Source of the DNA: Tetrastigma voinierianum
Taxonomy: Eukaryota > Streptophyta > Magnoliopsida > Vitales > Vitaceae
NCBI GenBank assembly: GCA_016808115.1
Contig: JAEQBH010000885.1
Span: 310,001 to 374,000 of the forward strand
Length of the DNA: 64,000 nucleotides
Reading direction: 5' to 3'
A program made the position numbers and the translations under genes. The notes beneath the pieces are model-generated. The model worked only from the letters and a program-made list of their open reading frames with translations, searched no databases and was not told the DNA's origin. Below are positions 43,094 to 54,600 of the stretch, piece after piece (within the stretch, counting starts at the first letter, position 1; each line of letters begins with the position of its first letter).

Positions 43094-45857
43094 AGATTGT
43101 TTGATCGGATTAACAAAATACCACTTCTAATGAGACATTCACTATCTAAGCGTCCAATTTGAGTGAATAGATTTAATGAAATACAACTAGCAAAAACAAA
43201 TGAAAATGTTTGGATTTTAGTGAGGCTCAAACTTGAATGAAACAACTTCTAGAGATTACTCAATGGAAATGGGTCCTAGGGTTGGTCTACTTCATCATGT
43301 ATGTGGGATTTCCTCTCTAAAAAGTAATTGGGTGCATAATTTATGAATTGTTGGTCAAAGGGGCAATGAAGTATGTGAGCTTTACTCACACGCGTCGGTC
43401 ACACTCTCTCAAGCTCATCACCTAGTCTCAAACATCAGTTCATGTAAGTGACAAGAATGATAAAAAGGTAATTTATCCCTTTAAGGCATTTCATCTTCAT
43501 TCCCATTGAAATACATAACTGCACCACCAACCAAAAAATAAAAATAGAGAAAAACAAAAGTGGAAGATGATTTGAGAGGAATAAATAAGGCACTTTTGGT
43601 TTCTGTTTTTTAAAACTGTTCTTAAGAACATTTTTTGAAAATACATATAACACCATTTTAGTGCTTTCTAAAAACGGTTCTTGTCTAAGAAAAGGAAAGA
43701 CATCTAGTGTTATGTTTGAAAACTGTTTTTGTCATCTGAATTTAATATTTTCTATATTGTCACAAAAAAAAAAAAAAAATTCTTGTATACTATTAGTCTA
43801 TTATAATCCTAAAACTCCAAATATGAAATCTTGGATCCGCCCTTAGTTACAATTATGGTAAAACAAAACACTCAAGTACTATTCTCACTAAACTGTTAAT
43901 ATGGCACGGTATACGCCTCCAAATTTATGTTCTTCGGTGCTTTTTTCTGAACAAAAAAAGGTATTAAATATATTCCTACACAATTAATTTCTCTTGCCAT
44001 TAATAAATGCAATAATTGAAATAGAATATTATTGCTCACCTATGCACTATATCAAGTAAAAGGTCTCGACCTTGTGCATCCAATATTGGATTAAATGTTC
44101 CTATTGCACAAGATGGGAAAGTAGTTAGAGAGTAAATAATAGGTTGGATTAATTTATTGAAGAATGATTACAACAATATCTAGGAATTCTCCTAGCAATG
44201 ATAACAAAAAAAACCTCAGATTATTTTACATTAGCTGACTACACTGTGGATAGTATAGAATTAAACTAAACAGCACACAAGGTACCTTATTTGGAACTTG
44301 GAGTACCACAAAAAACAATTGAACGGGATAGCTAATAACAAAAGGGCAGAGAATTCATTGGTTTTTCTTTGATCTCGTCACTCTTCTAGAAATATGATAC
44401 TTTTTTGCCCCAAATTCTTTTGCTTCTCATATAAGTTAATTAAACAATTTAGTTAAGGGATAAGTATATTAGAGGGGCATCGGTGATAAGAAAATGTCTA
44501 ATTTTGCCTTAAATATGAGAAGGATCATATTACTTCATTATTGACAACCATGGTCCAAATTGTAACACATTCATTACCATAAAAACCAACTTCATATTCC
44601 ACCTTTCAAATTATTTTGAATATCTATCACCAAGTATCTTAAAATATCACTCAACAACTACTCACATGAAATAAGGATAGAGTCTGAGAAAGCAACGATA
44701 AAGAAGTACTTCTTCCATGAAGGAGCCTCCATTTTATTTCATGATTCTCACTGCAAGCAGAACTTTTTCTTCTGTATCTTCTTTTTATAAATTCTAAAGA
44801 GAACATTTGGAAGTTTCTCTTCTCCGCGAACCACTATTTTTCGTAAAAGAAGAATTTATGGACTTGCTTTGTTTTTGTATTGGCAGTAGTTGTATGAGAA
44901 ATATCAACATTGTCATCCCAAAAAATGGGTCCCTATGTACTTTAATTTAAAAATATATTGTTGATACAAGGATACCATGTAGTAATAAATAAAATTAAAA
45001 AAAAGAAGATAGAAAAACATATTTTGAATGCCTTTAGATCTTCCATATTATGTGCCTTAAAGTAAAACACTTTAGACTGGAAGAATTAAAACGATATCAA
45101 CCCCACAATGTTTATCCTAAATAATGGCTAAAGCTTTAGCTCAATCGATCAAAAGCTGATCATCAAAGCAAAAAAGCATGAAAAATCCCACTACTAATAT
45201 GAAATCAAGAATATATAAAGAACCTTCTTATTTTGAAACACTTGGTTTCAGAATTTGGAAATAAATTTGATTTCAAAATCCACTTCTTTCTTAATTGTAC
45301 TTTGTTTTCATCCAAAAATCTTCACAATAGTATCCCAACCACTAATACAATTTCAAAGAATCCATGTTCGACAAAGAAAAATAAAAAACAATTTTACCAT
45401 CTTAAAAAGAAAAAATAGTTTATTTTTGTAAAAAATACCTTTCAATTTTTTTCTTTCATTTTGAATACTATTTAAAGAAATGAATATACAAATATAAAGT
45501 GTTTAAGAGTATAGGAAAGTTATTTTAAAAATGTTAAAAATAGTTCAATTTAAACAAACTTATATTAAAGATTCCATATAATGATATTTATCAATTCAAA
45601 ATAAATACTTAATAGGTAGGTATGTCTCTGTTTCCTTTACCCTCACTTGGAGTTTATCACATTCAAGAGTTCTCATATCCCATAGATGGGACTTGATGAA
45701 AGGTAGAAAAGAGTAACACCTTCGAGTCCTAGACTCTCTAGAGTTCAACACAAGCAAGTTGCTTGCTACATTACATATAATTAAGAAACCCAACAACTTT
45801 TATGTTCACTAAGCAAATACAAACACAAATCAAAGTAACATCGTGTGTAGAACTTTT
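43094..45857. other. AT-rich intergenic DNA without recognised features
   Basis: No gene, LTR terminus or domain that I can recognise on either strand. Includes a run of about 16 A near 43,765. Its base-level texture is smoother than the retroelement parts (no palindrome arrays, few CpG), so it may be older unique DNA. Longest open frames are under 75 codons and unconvincing. Confidence 0.5.
43585..43735. mobile_element. possible MITE-like fragment
   Basis: A block with repeated AAAACTGTTCTTAAGAAC, TAAAAACGGTTCTTG and GAAAACTGTTTTTG motifs, partly inverted relative to each other, as in some small non-autonomous DNA elements. Clear terminal inverted repeats and target duplications were not found. 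Confidence 0.25.
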
Positions 45858-47906
45858 TGTAGCCTCAAAATACCTAAATTTCTATAATAATTTTGTTATA
45901 TATTCGGGTATAAATTAGACAAACTTGGGTTTTTAAGAAGCGATAAATTGTTAAATTGTGAAAAGTGAAATTAATATATGAGCACATGATTAAATATTAT
46001 ATGCTAAAATGAGAAATTGATTGAACCTGGAAATAAACCCAAGTGAAAAATGGCAAATTTGGAAATTTGTAAAATAAGGACCTAAGGGTTAAATGATAAG
46101 CTTAAATGCTAATGTGAAATAAATGATAAATGAATGTGCAAATAAGGAGACTAGTAAGCTTTAAGTGAGAAAAATGAGAAATTGAAATTTGTGTGTAAGC
46201 TAAACATGGCCTTACACTTAAATTGGGAAATAAGACCAAATGTGGTCTTTGAATGCTCATTTTGTGCAAAAACATTTTGAGAGAGAGGGAGAGGAGAAAA
46301 AGCTAGGGTTTTGGAAATAGTTGGAGATTTGTGTGAATCTCTCCATGTTTATTCAAGATCTTGCAAGAAGGAAGAAGGAAAAATGCCAAAGCTTCAAGTG
46401 CAAAGGGATTTGAGGTAAGAACCAAACCCTAGATTTCTTTAAATGATGTTTGGGTTGGGTTAGAAAAACCCTAATCCATCCATGGGTTTTGCTCATGGTT
46501 GGTTTAGGATGATATTAGGAGGTTATTGGGAGTGATTCCCATGATTTGTTTTGAGTTTTTGAGGATTTGGAAGAAAAATTGCAAAAATGAGCAAAAGGAA
46601 AATTAGGCAAAAATCGGGCTCCTACACCACAACGTAGGGAACCCACGCCGCGACGTAGACCTTTGAAATGATATTACGAAAGTGCATATGGATTTGAAAA
46701 TGTGATAATTGAAATGTTTGATGATTAATTGCATGTGAGTGATTAATTGAATTGTAAACGAATTGATCAATTCTTGATATCTTGAATTGAGTCGATATAC
46801 CAAACAACCAACATGGCGGGATTCACCAACCGAATCCGTCATGCCAAACAACCGAAATTGTCCCGATGTCAGCAGGCGGGATGCGCGTCGACATCGTCAT
46901 GATGATGTATGGCATTGAAGAAATGTCCCACTTGGCGGGATGCACTAATCGACATCCTTCTTGATGACGTATGGCATTTATAAGTGACAACATGTCGGGG
47001 TGCACCAATCGACATCTGGCATGATGGGAGACTGGAATTGTGAAATGTGTAAGCACATTACCGAATGATAAAAAACCCAGGGACTCACGAGGGCCGAGGG
47101 AGTAGTCATGAATGTAGATTGTATAGACAAAGTGAGATACAAGCTTTGATAAGTGAAAATGAGATTTGTAAACTAATACGTCCTTAGAGTATATGTTTGA
47201 ATCTCATGATTTGAAATTAAATGATTAGTTGCATGTGGGATGCATATTTTGTTATGATCAATGATTTGTAAAGTGGAAGCTTGTGAAAATGAATAAGCAT
47301 GAGTATAGTTTGATATAAAGGCATGGTTTTATGATAAATGCATGTCATGTTAAACTGAAAATTGGAATAAAATTGTATAGAACCACTAAGCATGAAAATG
47401 CTTAGCGTATAGTTTTTATCTATGCGTAGGTTTCGAGTAAACAGGAAAGAAGGCAAGATCAAGAAGCGTAGAGTCATAGATAAAGTTGCGGAATATAAGT
47501 ATATACTCCGTCATTTAAAAATAATTTCTTTTGAACATGTGATATTTTGCGAAAAAAAGAGTTAAACTCTGAACTATTGTTTTGTGTATCATTTTGTAAG
47601 CGAATCGCCATTTGTAGCAGGTGTACAAGAGTAAATGTTTACGGGCCTACCATTTGAAAATGCTTCCGTGTAATTGAAAACCCTAAAAGGAAATGAAATA
47701 AATAAAATGTTTTGATAAGATAAATGAAAACGGTCGGAGTAAACCAGACTCTGGTTCAGATCCGCCATTCGGGTAGGGCTGAGGATTCGGGTCGCGACAT
47801 TTTTGAAAAAGAAAATTTAATAAAAAGGTTAATAAAAAAAATTAAACGAGCATCCCGGAACCGGTTTGGATCCTCCAATCGGGTCGGATAGCAAAGGGGC
47901 GCTACA
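45858..47906 (+). repeat. Tekay-type solo LTR
   Basis: Starts TGTAGCCTCAAAATACCTAA, shares TTTCTATAATAATTTTGTTATATATTCGGGTAT-like text with the Tekay LTR start, and ends GGGGCGCTACA. Shared internal landmarks include the GCTTAGCGTAT..TTTTATC block (47,400; also near 32,660 and 38,445) and the CTCCGTCAT block (47,506). No internal region, primer site or second LTR adjoins it, so it is a solo LTR. No clear 5-base target duplication (CTTTT on the left, GAACC on the right). An exact GTCGCGAC lies at 47,791 near its end. Confidence 0.8.
46815..47045 (+). repeat. 60-base tandem repeat in solo LTR
   Basis: GGCGGGAT-type words at 46,815, 46,875 and 46,934, and GTCGGGGT at 46,995, each followed by GC.C.AATCGACATC and TGATG-type text. 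Four units of 59-61 bases. It sits where the related Tekay LTRs carry the 104-base repeat. Confidence 0.75.
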
Positions 47907-47997
47907 GAACCAACATGGAAGTATCTTACTTTATTGTTAAATTGCATATTTTTTAACAATTTTTATCCTATATTTATGCATTATTCTAAAGAATGAT

Positions 47998-48967
47998 TGT
48001 GACGCCCCAAATCCCAAGGGTCATTTTATTTATTTTTTATTTTTTTCGAATGAATAGTGATCTAGGAACAGTGACTGAACGATTGCACAACACGGTGCCT
48101 TCACGGCAAGTCAGGACACATGCACGGTGCGCTCACACTCTGCGTTGTCGCCCATTACTGGGGCGCGGGTGTCGTTGCGCGTGGGAGCCCCGCAGTCATG
48201 ACACGCCCCTGAGCTTGGCCTGTCGACACCGATCCTATGTCCGCGACACGGGACCCCGCCATGCCCGGGCCCAGTGGCGACGCAATTTACGATGGTAACC
48301 CCAAAGACGACCCATGTCGCGACACGAATCGTGTCGCGATCTTGAGTTACTTTATCCATTAATCATAACACGAAAGTGTGCGACAACCTCGGCTCCTTAC
48401 CTTTTGTGTGACACCAAGGGCCATGTCGCGACACCCCCACGGCTGCCCTTACCCGCGACATGAAATGTATGCGACGAAGGCGGCCCTAGCCGACTGACCA
48501 TGTGTGTCTTAAATTGATGTCATGACACGAAATTTAGAAAAACTAGATCGCGCGCTCGGCCTTGTGTGGAAATGGTGTGCTTGTTGCGTGGTGCGTCAGC
48601 TCGGCGTGGCGCATGTCTTTGTCATGCGCGCGCCCGCAGCCTTTGTCCTGTTGTGACACTACTTGCTGCGTCGCGACTTAGAACCAAAAATGGGTAGTTG
48701 CCCATTCCAGTTTCTCCTTTACATTTTCACCTACCACTTCTTTTGTTCTACCCGCTGTAAAACCACCATAAATCAACCTCATTCCTACAAAGGCTACTAA
48801 AATCTGGAGAACTCGCAAAATTGCATATATTATAGAAAAGAACGAGTTTAGTTACAATTTGTATTTAATTACAAATTAAAAAAATCTGGGTTTTCTTTCC
48901 AGAATTTACAAAATACAGAAATGAGGCTAAGTTTGGCCATTTCTTCGCCTCTAAGGCATCAGATGCG
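47998..48967 (+). repeat. partial Tekay-type LTR with GTCGCGAC words
   Basis: Begins TGTGACGCCCCAAATCCC, a typical Tekay LTR start, and is cut off at 48,968 by element C. GC-rich from 48,080 to 48,690, with exact GTCGCGAC at 48,316, 48,425 and 48,670 and many GCGACAC/GTGTCGC words. After 48,700 it is AT-rich. No gene supported; the two overlapping open frames at 48,000-48,350 are by-products of high GC. Confidence 0.6.
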
Positions 48968-50232
48968 TGATTAGTGCCCAAATAGTGCTATTTTGAACCA
49001 CAATTTGTGGGGTTTGAGCACTTTTATGTACTAATCAGCAAATAACTTGATTGACACACTAAGGTCCATTTATCTGTGATCATATTTTGTGGTTATTTTG
49101 TAGTTTGCAAACCAATTACCATTATCTATGAGTTGACTCAAATGAAGGGCAGAGGCAGACTTCATTTGCATGTACAAGTCGGAAAATGATTGGAGCTAAA
49201 ATAGAGAAGGGAGAGAGGAGCGAGTGTAAATTTTAAGCAGCTGGAATTTAGCCGAGGTTGCGAGGAAATCCTGCCCTGTTGACGACTTACGACTGCTTTT
49301 TATGATTTTCCCAAACTATCCTCAATGTAATTTTGTTGTTTCATACTTTTTCATAATTTCCTTGACTACGGCGGTATAAGCCTAGGTCGAAGCTGCTATT
49401 AAGAGGCAGTCGAATCACTATCAAATCAATAAAATTGAGCTTCAGCTTTCCATTTCTCCCTTGTAGTGATTTCCCTACGATTTCTCTCCCACTTTCTTGC
49501 ACTCCTGTCAAACACCCCTTGAGGATGGCTCAAGGGATGTAGCTAAACTCCTAAATCCTCGAAGAGGAGGTCGTGGAGTCAGGTTCTTGAGGTAAAACAT
49601 TGTCCTCCTGATTCTTCAACATGACGTTTTATTATCATTTATGTTTCTGCATCTCACTTTAGGCTTAAATCCTTGTGATGTACCCTGATTGGCCAGTACT
49701 TGGCAAGCTTTTAAGGCTCAGTGGATACTTATTGCTAGATCCATTGATGCTCACTTAGTTGCCATTTATTTGCCTCTGCAGGTTAGATCGAAGGACCAGT
49801 TTTCACTGCTTTGAAACATTAATGGTTAATAAATGTTGTATATTATGAGAAAAACTTTTGGGGTTCAGTTTTATGGCCAAAGCAAAGATCGGGTTAAATG
49901 ACTATAGGTTATCTTCCACTACTGTGAGGAAAGATTCAGAGGACATTTAGGTGCCTTAGAACCTGGCTTTAGTGGCTCGAGACTTAAGTGGAGTTCCACT
50001 TACACTTTATTTCACTACATTCAGTTTTTCAAACCATCAATCCACTACTTTTACGAGGAAACCCCCAAATCCAAAGTGAAATCACCATTTTCAATCAATT
50101 TTGTAAATCATTTTGCGAAGCTACATCCTGAGTTCGACCTAATTGCTATCTTTTATAGTAGTTTCTTCTGGCGATGGGAGTTATAGGATATAAATATTGT
50201 TGATTCCAGTACACCTACTGTGGCACGAATCA
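48968..50232 (+). repeat. 5' LTR of element C
   Basis: TGATTAGTGCCCAAATAGTG through GGCACGAATCA, 1,265 bases. The start matches 59,495 exactly for the first 29 bases. TTATTATCATTTATGTTTCTGC near 49,628 and GATACTTATTGCTAGAT (49,724) are other blocks shared with the 3' LTR. Confidence 0.9.
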
Positions 50233-50234
50233 AA

Positions 50235-50252
50235 TGGCGCCGTTGCCGGGGA
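50235..50252 (+). promoter_or_regulatory. primer-binding site, tRNA-Asp type
   Basis: TGGCGCCGTTGCCGGGGA follows the LTR end after two bases. This is the consensus Athila primer site, complementary to the 3' end of tRNA-Asp, and the best preserved one in the window. Confidence 0.95.
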
Positions 50253-50498
50253 TGGTGCCTTAGAGCAACTGAGAAGCTATTGAACTTGTGATCCTCATCA
50301 CAAGTGTTGGTGAATTCTAATTCCTTTGTCTTTGCTTAACTGTAGTAGTTCAACTGTGGGTGGATTTAATTACATACTATCCTTACATAGATTTTCATTT
50401 TTTTATAGCTAACCTTAGCCTTTTGTTAGTCATATTGTCTTTTTGGTTGTTTGTTTGTGGTGATTGCCTTGCGACTTATGCACCATTAGGATAAGACA

Positions 50499-51990
50499 AC
50501 GTAGGCAAGTGGAAAGGGTCAGTGCTCCACTTGAAAAGGCTAGTGAAGTCAGCCTGAACACTAACCAGATGGACCCTCCACTCGAGGAGTAGCAGAGCCT
50601 ACAGGGGGTTTAAAGAAACCCCAATGCCTATAGGTCAATGAGGGACCATATACACCCACCAAGGGTGAGTGCATCCTCATGTATTATACCTCTACGAGGA
50701 TGAGTGTCGACCTTATCTGTTCTTGTTCCCAACCTTCCATGTTATGGAAAATGAAAATCCATACACACACATTCGGGATTTTGAGGAAGTTTGCACGACT
50801 TTCAAGGAGGGTGCAATTGATATCTGAAGTTGAAAGCCTTCCCCTTAACCCTAAAAGATAAGGCCAAGATTTGGCTTACTTCTCTAAGGCTAAGGACTAT
50901 CAGAAATTGGACAGAGATGCAGGCTGAATTTCTGAAGAAATTCTTCAACACACATAAAACCAACACTCTAAAAGAAGCGATTTATACCTTTGCGACCTAT
51001 GACAATGAAGTTTTACCAATCTTTGGGAGAGATATTTGAAACCATCAACCTTGTCCTCCTGCATGGTTCGATACTTGGATCTTTGAGTCGACAATTTTTA
51101 TGATGGGATGTCCCCCGCTATGAAGCAATTATTGGAGACCATGTGTGGAAGGGACTTCCTAAGCAAGAATCCAGATGAAGCCATGGATTTTCTCAATGAT
51201 GTGGCTGGAACTTCCAAAGCATGGGATGAGCCTAACCCCAGGGAGGCAGACAGGATGAAACCTATAGCAAATCAAGGGGGAGGCATGTACTCAGCGAGAG
51301 GATATGTGGAAATGAGGCAAGGCGTCACCTTGACTGAAGGTTGGAAGAATTGGAAGGGAGAAGGTCACATGAAGTGCAGACAGTAGAAGAGGCACACATG
51401 CCCATCAACCTTGCTTCATTGCCCGGTGCACTAACCACCCAGTGAATGCGCCGCATGGTTCCTTGATGGGAGGATATGATGGTTGAGCATGCCAATGTTA
51501 TGGGTCAATACAAGCCACTAACCAATGCCCCATATGGCAACACCTATAACCCTAACTGGAGGAACCATCCTAACCTCTCATGGAAGCCAAAACCTCCTCT
51601 ATATGTGCCTCATATTGCACAACAGCAGCATGGATCCTCATCCCAGCCATAGCCACCACCCCACCACCATCCTCATCTCCAGTTGAACAAGCTATTACGG
51701 GCAGGCAAGGTGGTGGGCAGCTGTCGTAAAGGTAGTGGCGAATGCCCGGGCCCAATCAAGAATTGACCACGGTGGAAGCACACTCAGCAAAATGAACGAG
51801 CCTGCACTCGAAATTTCCCAGAAAGCATAACGACTGCGGTTGAACTTTCCCAAAAATACTTGACAACTGTATTCAATATCAAGACTAACCAACCGGCAGC
51901 TGAGGTGCGAGGGAAAAGGAAATTTCCCTCTCGAGACCTGCCAAATCCCAAGGCGCATGAGTGAGCTCCTCCAGTGAGCCAAATTCCAAG
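50499..51990 (+). pseudogene. gag: Athila-type gag (element C)
   Basis: Order: RSMRDHIHPPRVSA near 50,635, SCIIP, then HTHIRDFEEVCTTFKEGAID (50,765-50,822). SLKAFPLTLKDKAKIWLTSL follows (about 50,826-50,885), then RNWTEMQAEFLKKFFNTHKT (about 50,899-50,958) and LKEAIYTFATYDNEVLPIF. After a shift, MSPAMKQLLETMCGRDFLSK and NPDEAMDFLNDVAGTSKAWD (51,108-51,227). The C-terminal third (51,400-51,960) is very broken and Pro/Gln-rich. It would form the capsid. No zinc knuckle seen. Confidence 0.9.
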
Positions 51991-52720
51991 ATGGATGAGG
52001 TTAAGGCAATTATCACATTGAGAAGTGGTAAAAAGCTTAAACAGCTAGCACCCAAAGTAATAGAACAAGGTCAGGAGGCTAAAGAGGTTGAACCAGAAGA
52101 GGTGGTGACTAGGGAGACTGTAGTGAAAAATAGCACACCCCCACATTTTCCTCAAGCACTAAAGGCTAAGACAAAAGCTATCAATTAGGCTGAAATACTA
52201 GAGTCTTTGAGACAGTAAAAGTCGATATCCCCTTGCGACATGATTAAACAAGTCCCCACATATGCCAAATTTTTGAAGGACTTGTGTACAGTGAAAAAAG
52301 GGCTGAATGTTGACAAGAAGGCCTTCCTGACTGAACAAGTCAGTGCTATCATCCAGTGCAAGACTCCAGTGAAGTATAAAGATCCGGGTTGTCCTACCAT
52401 CTCGGTTAATATTGGAGGCACTTGTGTGGAAAAAGCACTGTTGGACTTGGGTGCAAGTGTAAATCTCCTCCTGATGAGTATACAAACAACTTCGGGTTGG
52501 AGAACTAAAGCCCACCTCCCATCACATTGTCTCTTGTAGATAGATCCAAGATACAAGAGCAGTGGAAGATGTTCTCGTCAGTGGACAAATTCTACTATCT
52601 AGTAGATTTTGTTCAGCGCAAATCTGAGAACTAGGCTATGATAGGGGCTAACCTATGTGCCTATCATCCCCAAGGAGACCATTCTTGGCCACCTCTAATC
52701 ACGATTATCAATTGCCGAAA
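51991..52720 (+). pseudogene. gag-pol linker and aspartic protease (element C)
   Basis: EVKAIITLRSGKKLKQLAPK (52,000-52,056) is the Athila linker motif. PPHFPQALKAKTKAIN ends at a stop where the family continues with QAEIL, so a single base made the stop. KQVPTYAKFLKDLCTVKKGL (52,246-52,305) then KKAFLTEQVSAIIQCKTP and KDPGCPTISVNIGG precede the active site LLDLGASVNLL, with the catalytic Asp at 52,444 (D-L-G-A form). After about 52,510 the frame is lost. Confidence 0.9.
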
Positions 52721-53990
52721 TGGTGTTATGCGAACTCACCTTGAAGCATGACCACAGAACTCGACATATTCCGCGAGTAAAAGCACATGTAACCAGTGGA
52801 AGATGGCCCAGAAGAAGTTTGCATCATTGACTGCCAATCTGGAGGAACAAGGCGACTAGCGAGGAGGATGCGAGATGTCTTGACTAAGAAGCTGGGTGGG
52901 TGTTCGAGAAGCGACGGGAAGCCCAAGACATGAAACTTGTGCAGGGGCACTAGAGAAAAAAGCAAGAAATTCTGCCTTTGATGATTGAGGAAGGAACCAG
53001 TGAACCCTAGAAATTGGAGCTTAAACCTTTGCCTGTGGAATTAAAATATGCCTATTTGGAAGAGTAGGAGCAGTGCCCAGTTGTCATTTCCTCCTACTCG
53101 ATACTTCCGCGAAAGTAGCCGCGCACATCCTCGGGAGAAACAAGCGAATACTAGGTTGGAAGATTCTTGTCCCGAAGGTATTAGCCTTGACAATTTGCAC
53201 CCATCACATCTACTTGGAGGGAGGAAGCCCAAAGTCGGCAAAGGCGATACGAGAGAAAAATTTGAATCCCCATATGCGAAAGTGGTTAAAGGCGGAAGTT
53301 CTAAGTACATTTGCGGGAACTAGTATCATCTACCCCATTATCGGTGCTTTTTAGGTGAAGTCCCGGCCAGGTTGGTGCCTAGAAATCGGGGGTAACATTG
53401 TGCATAATGTGAAGAGGGAGAGGAATGCCCACCACGCCTTACACATAGGTTGAAGGGTATGGTGATTATAGAAGACTAAATGGTGACAGGAAGGATCACT
53501 TCCTGCCCTTCATGGATCGGCTTCTTGAGGGACCGGTACCCGCTTCTCTTTGCTGGATGGCTGTCGGGATATTTTTAAATTGAAATTGCTATAGAAGACC
53601 AGGAAAATACCACCTTCACATGCCCATTTGGAACATATGCATACAGGAGAATGCCCTTTGGCCTGTGTAATGCCCTTGCCATAATTTAGCGATGTATGCC
53701 CAAGATTCTAGCTGGGACACAGGTAGCGCAGACACTGAGTAGGCTTCATATGGATGATACAGTCTATGGAGGGAGCTTTGAAGAATGCCTGATTAACCTA
53801 GAAACTATCCTGCATAGGTTCATAGAGAAAAACTTGGTATTGAACTGGGAAAAATGTCATTTTATGGTCAACCAGGGAATTGTGCTAGGGCATATTATTT
53901 CAGAAAAATGGATCGAAGTCGCCAAGGCAAAATCGACTTGATTTCCAAACTCGCCTCCCCATAAATGTCAAGACTATAAGACAATTCTGT
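52721..53990 (+). pseudogene. reverse transcriptase (element C)
   Basis: The linker up to about 53,060 is degraded. LKPLPVELKYAYLEE near 53,020 and QCPVVISSY near 53,073 mark the approach to RT. Later blocks: APITSTWREEA-like text (53,195), DYRRLNGDRKDHFLPFMDRL (53,463-53,522), FTCPFGTYAYRRMPFGLCNA (53,615-53,675), RLHMDDTVYGGSFEECLINL with the catalytic M-D-D at 53,750-53,758, KNLVLNWEKCHFMV, and GIVLGHIISEKWIEVAKAK. A degraded RQFCGMRCFYRRF block lies near 53,985. Active-site aspartates are kept. Confidence 0.9.
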
Positions 53991-54600
53991 GTGGCATGCG
54001 GTGCTTCTATAGGAGGTTCACTGCGGACTTCTCGAAATTGCTGCCTTTACAAACCGCCGAAAGATGCCAAATTCAATTGGGATGCAGACTACCAAAAGAG
54101 CTTTGAGGAGATCAAGGCCTATTTAACCACAGCACCAGTAGTGAGGGCCCCCAACTGGCAGTTACCTTTTGAGGTGATGTGCGATGCAAGAGATCTCGCC
54201 ATTGGAGCAATTCTCAGCACGTGGCCGAGGAAAACCTTATGTGGTCTATTATGCAAGCAAGACATTGAACGAGGAACAGAGGAATTACACAACCACGTAA
54301 AAGGAGTCGGCAAAGTGGGTGTATGCCTTGGGAGCATCCGGGCAAATGGGCCTGATACATAATCATATTCATGGATCATTCAATCTTGAAGTACTTGCTC
54401 ACCAAACAAAATGCTAAGGCTAGGCTTATCAGATGGGTTCTCTTGCTGCAAGAGTTCAACCTGCAGATTAGGGACAAAAAGGGTGTGGAAAATGTTGTTG
54501 TCGATCACCTCTCGAGATTTACAATAGCACACAACACTCACAACCCTCCAATCAATGATGAGTTCCCTGAGAAGTCCCTGCTCCTGGTTGAGAAGACACC
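53991..54600 (+). pseudogene. RNase H (element C)
   Basis: PPKDAKFNWDADYQKSFEEI begins near 54,051, then YLTTAPVVRAPNWQLPFEVM and CDARDLAIGAIL (54,181-54,216). After a shift, KPYVVYYASKTLNEEQRNY. The frame restarts at 54,371: MDHSILKYLLTKQNAKARLI, RWVLLLQEFNLQIRDKKGVE, NVVVDHLSRFTIAHN. C-D-A-R-D is the active-site block, usually C-D-A-S-D. The tail (PWYAYNANYLAIGELPADLK) leads into integrase. Confidence 0.9.

Noticed and set aside
46815..47045. 60-base tandem repeat considered as a centromeric satellite
   Set aside because: Only four units, and it lies inside a recognisable solo LTR.
48000..48359. overlapping open frames on both strands in GC-rich DNA
   Set aside because: Low stop density from high GC inside an LTR. 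Arg/His/Cys-rich translation with no domain.
50235..50252. tRNA-complementary sequence considered as a tRNA gene fragment
   Set aside because: It matches only the 3' end complement of tRNA-Asp directly after an LTR, so it is a primer-binding site. No cloverleaf around it.
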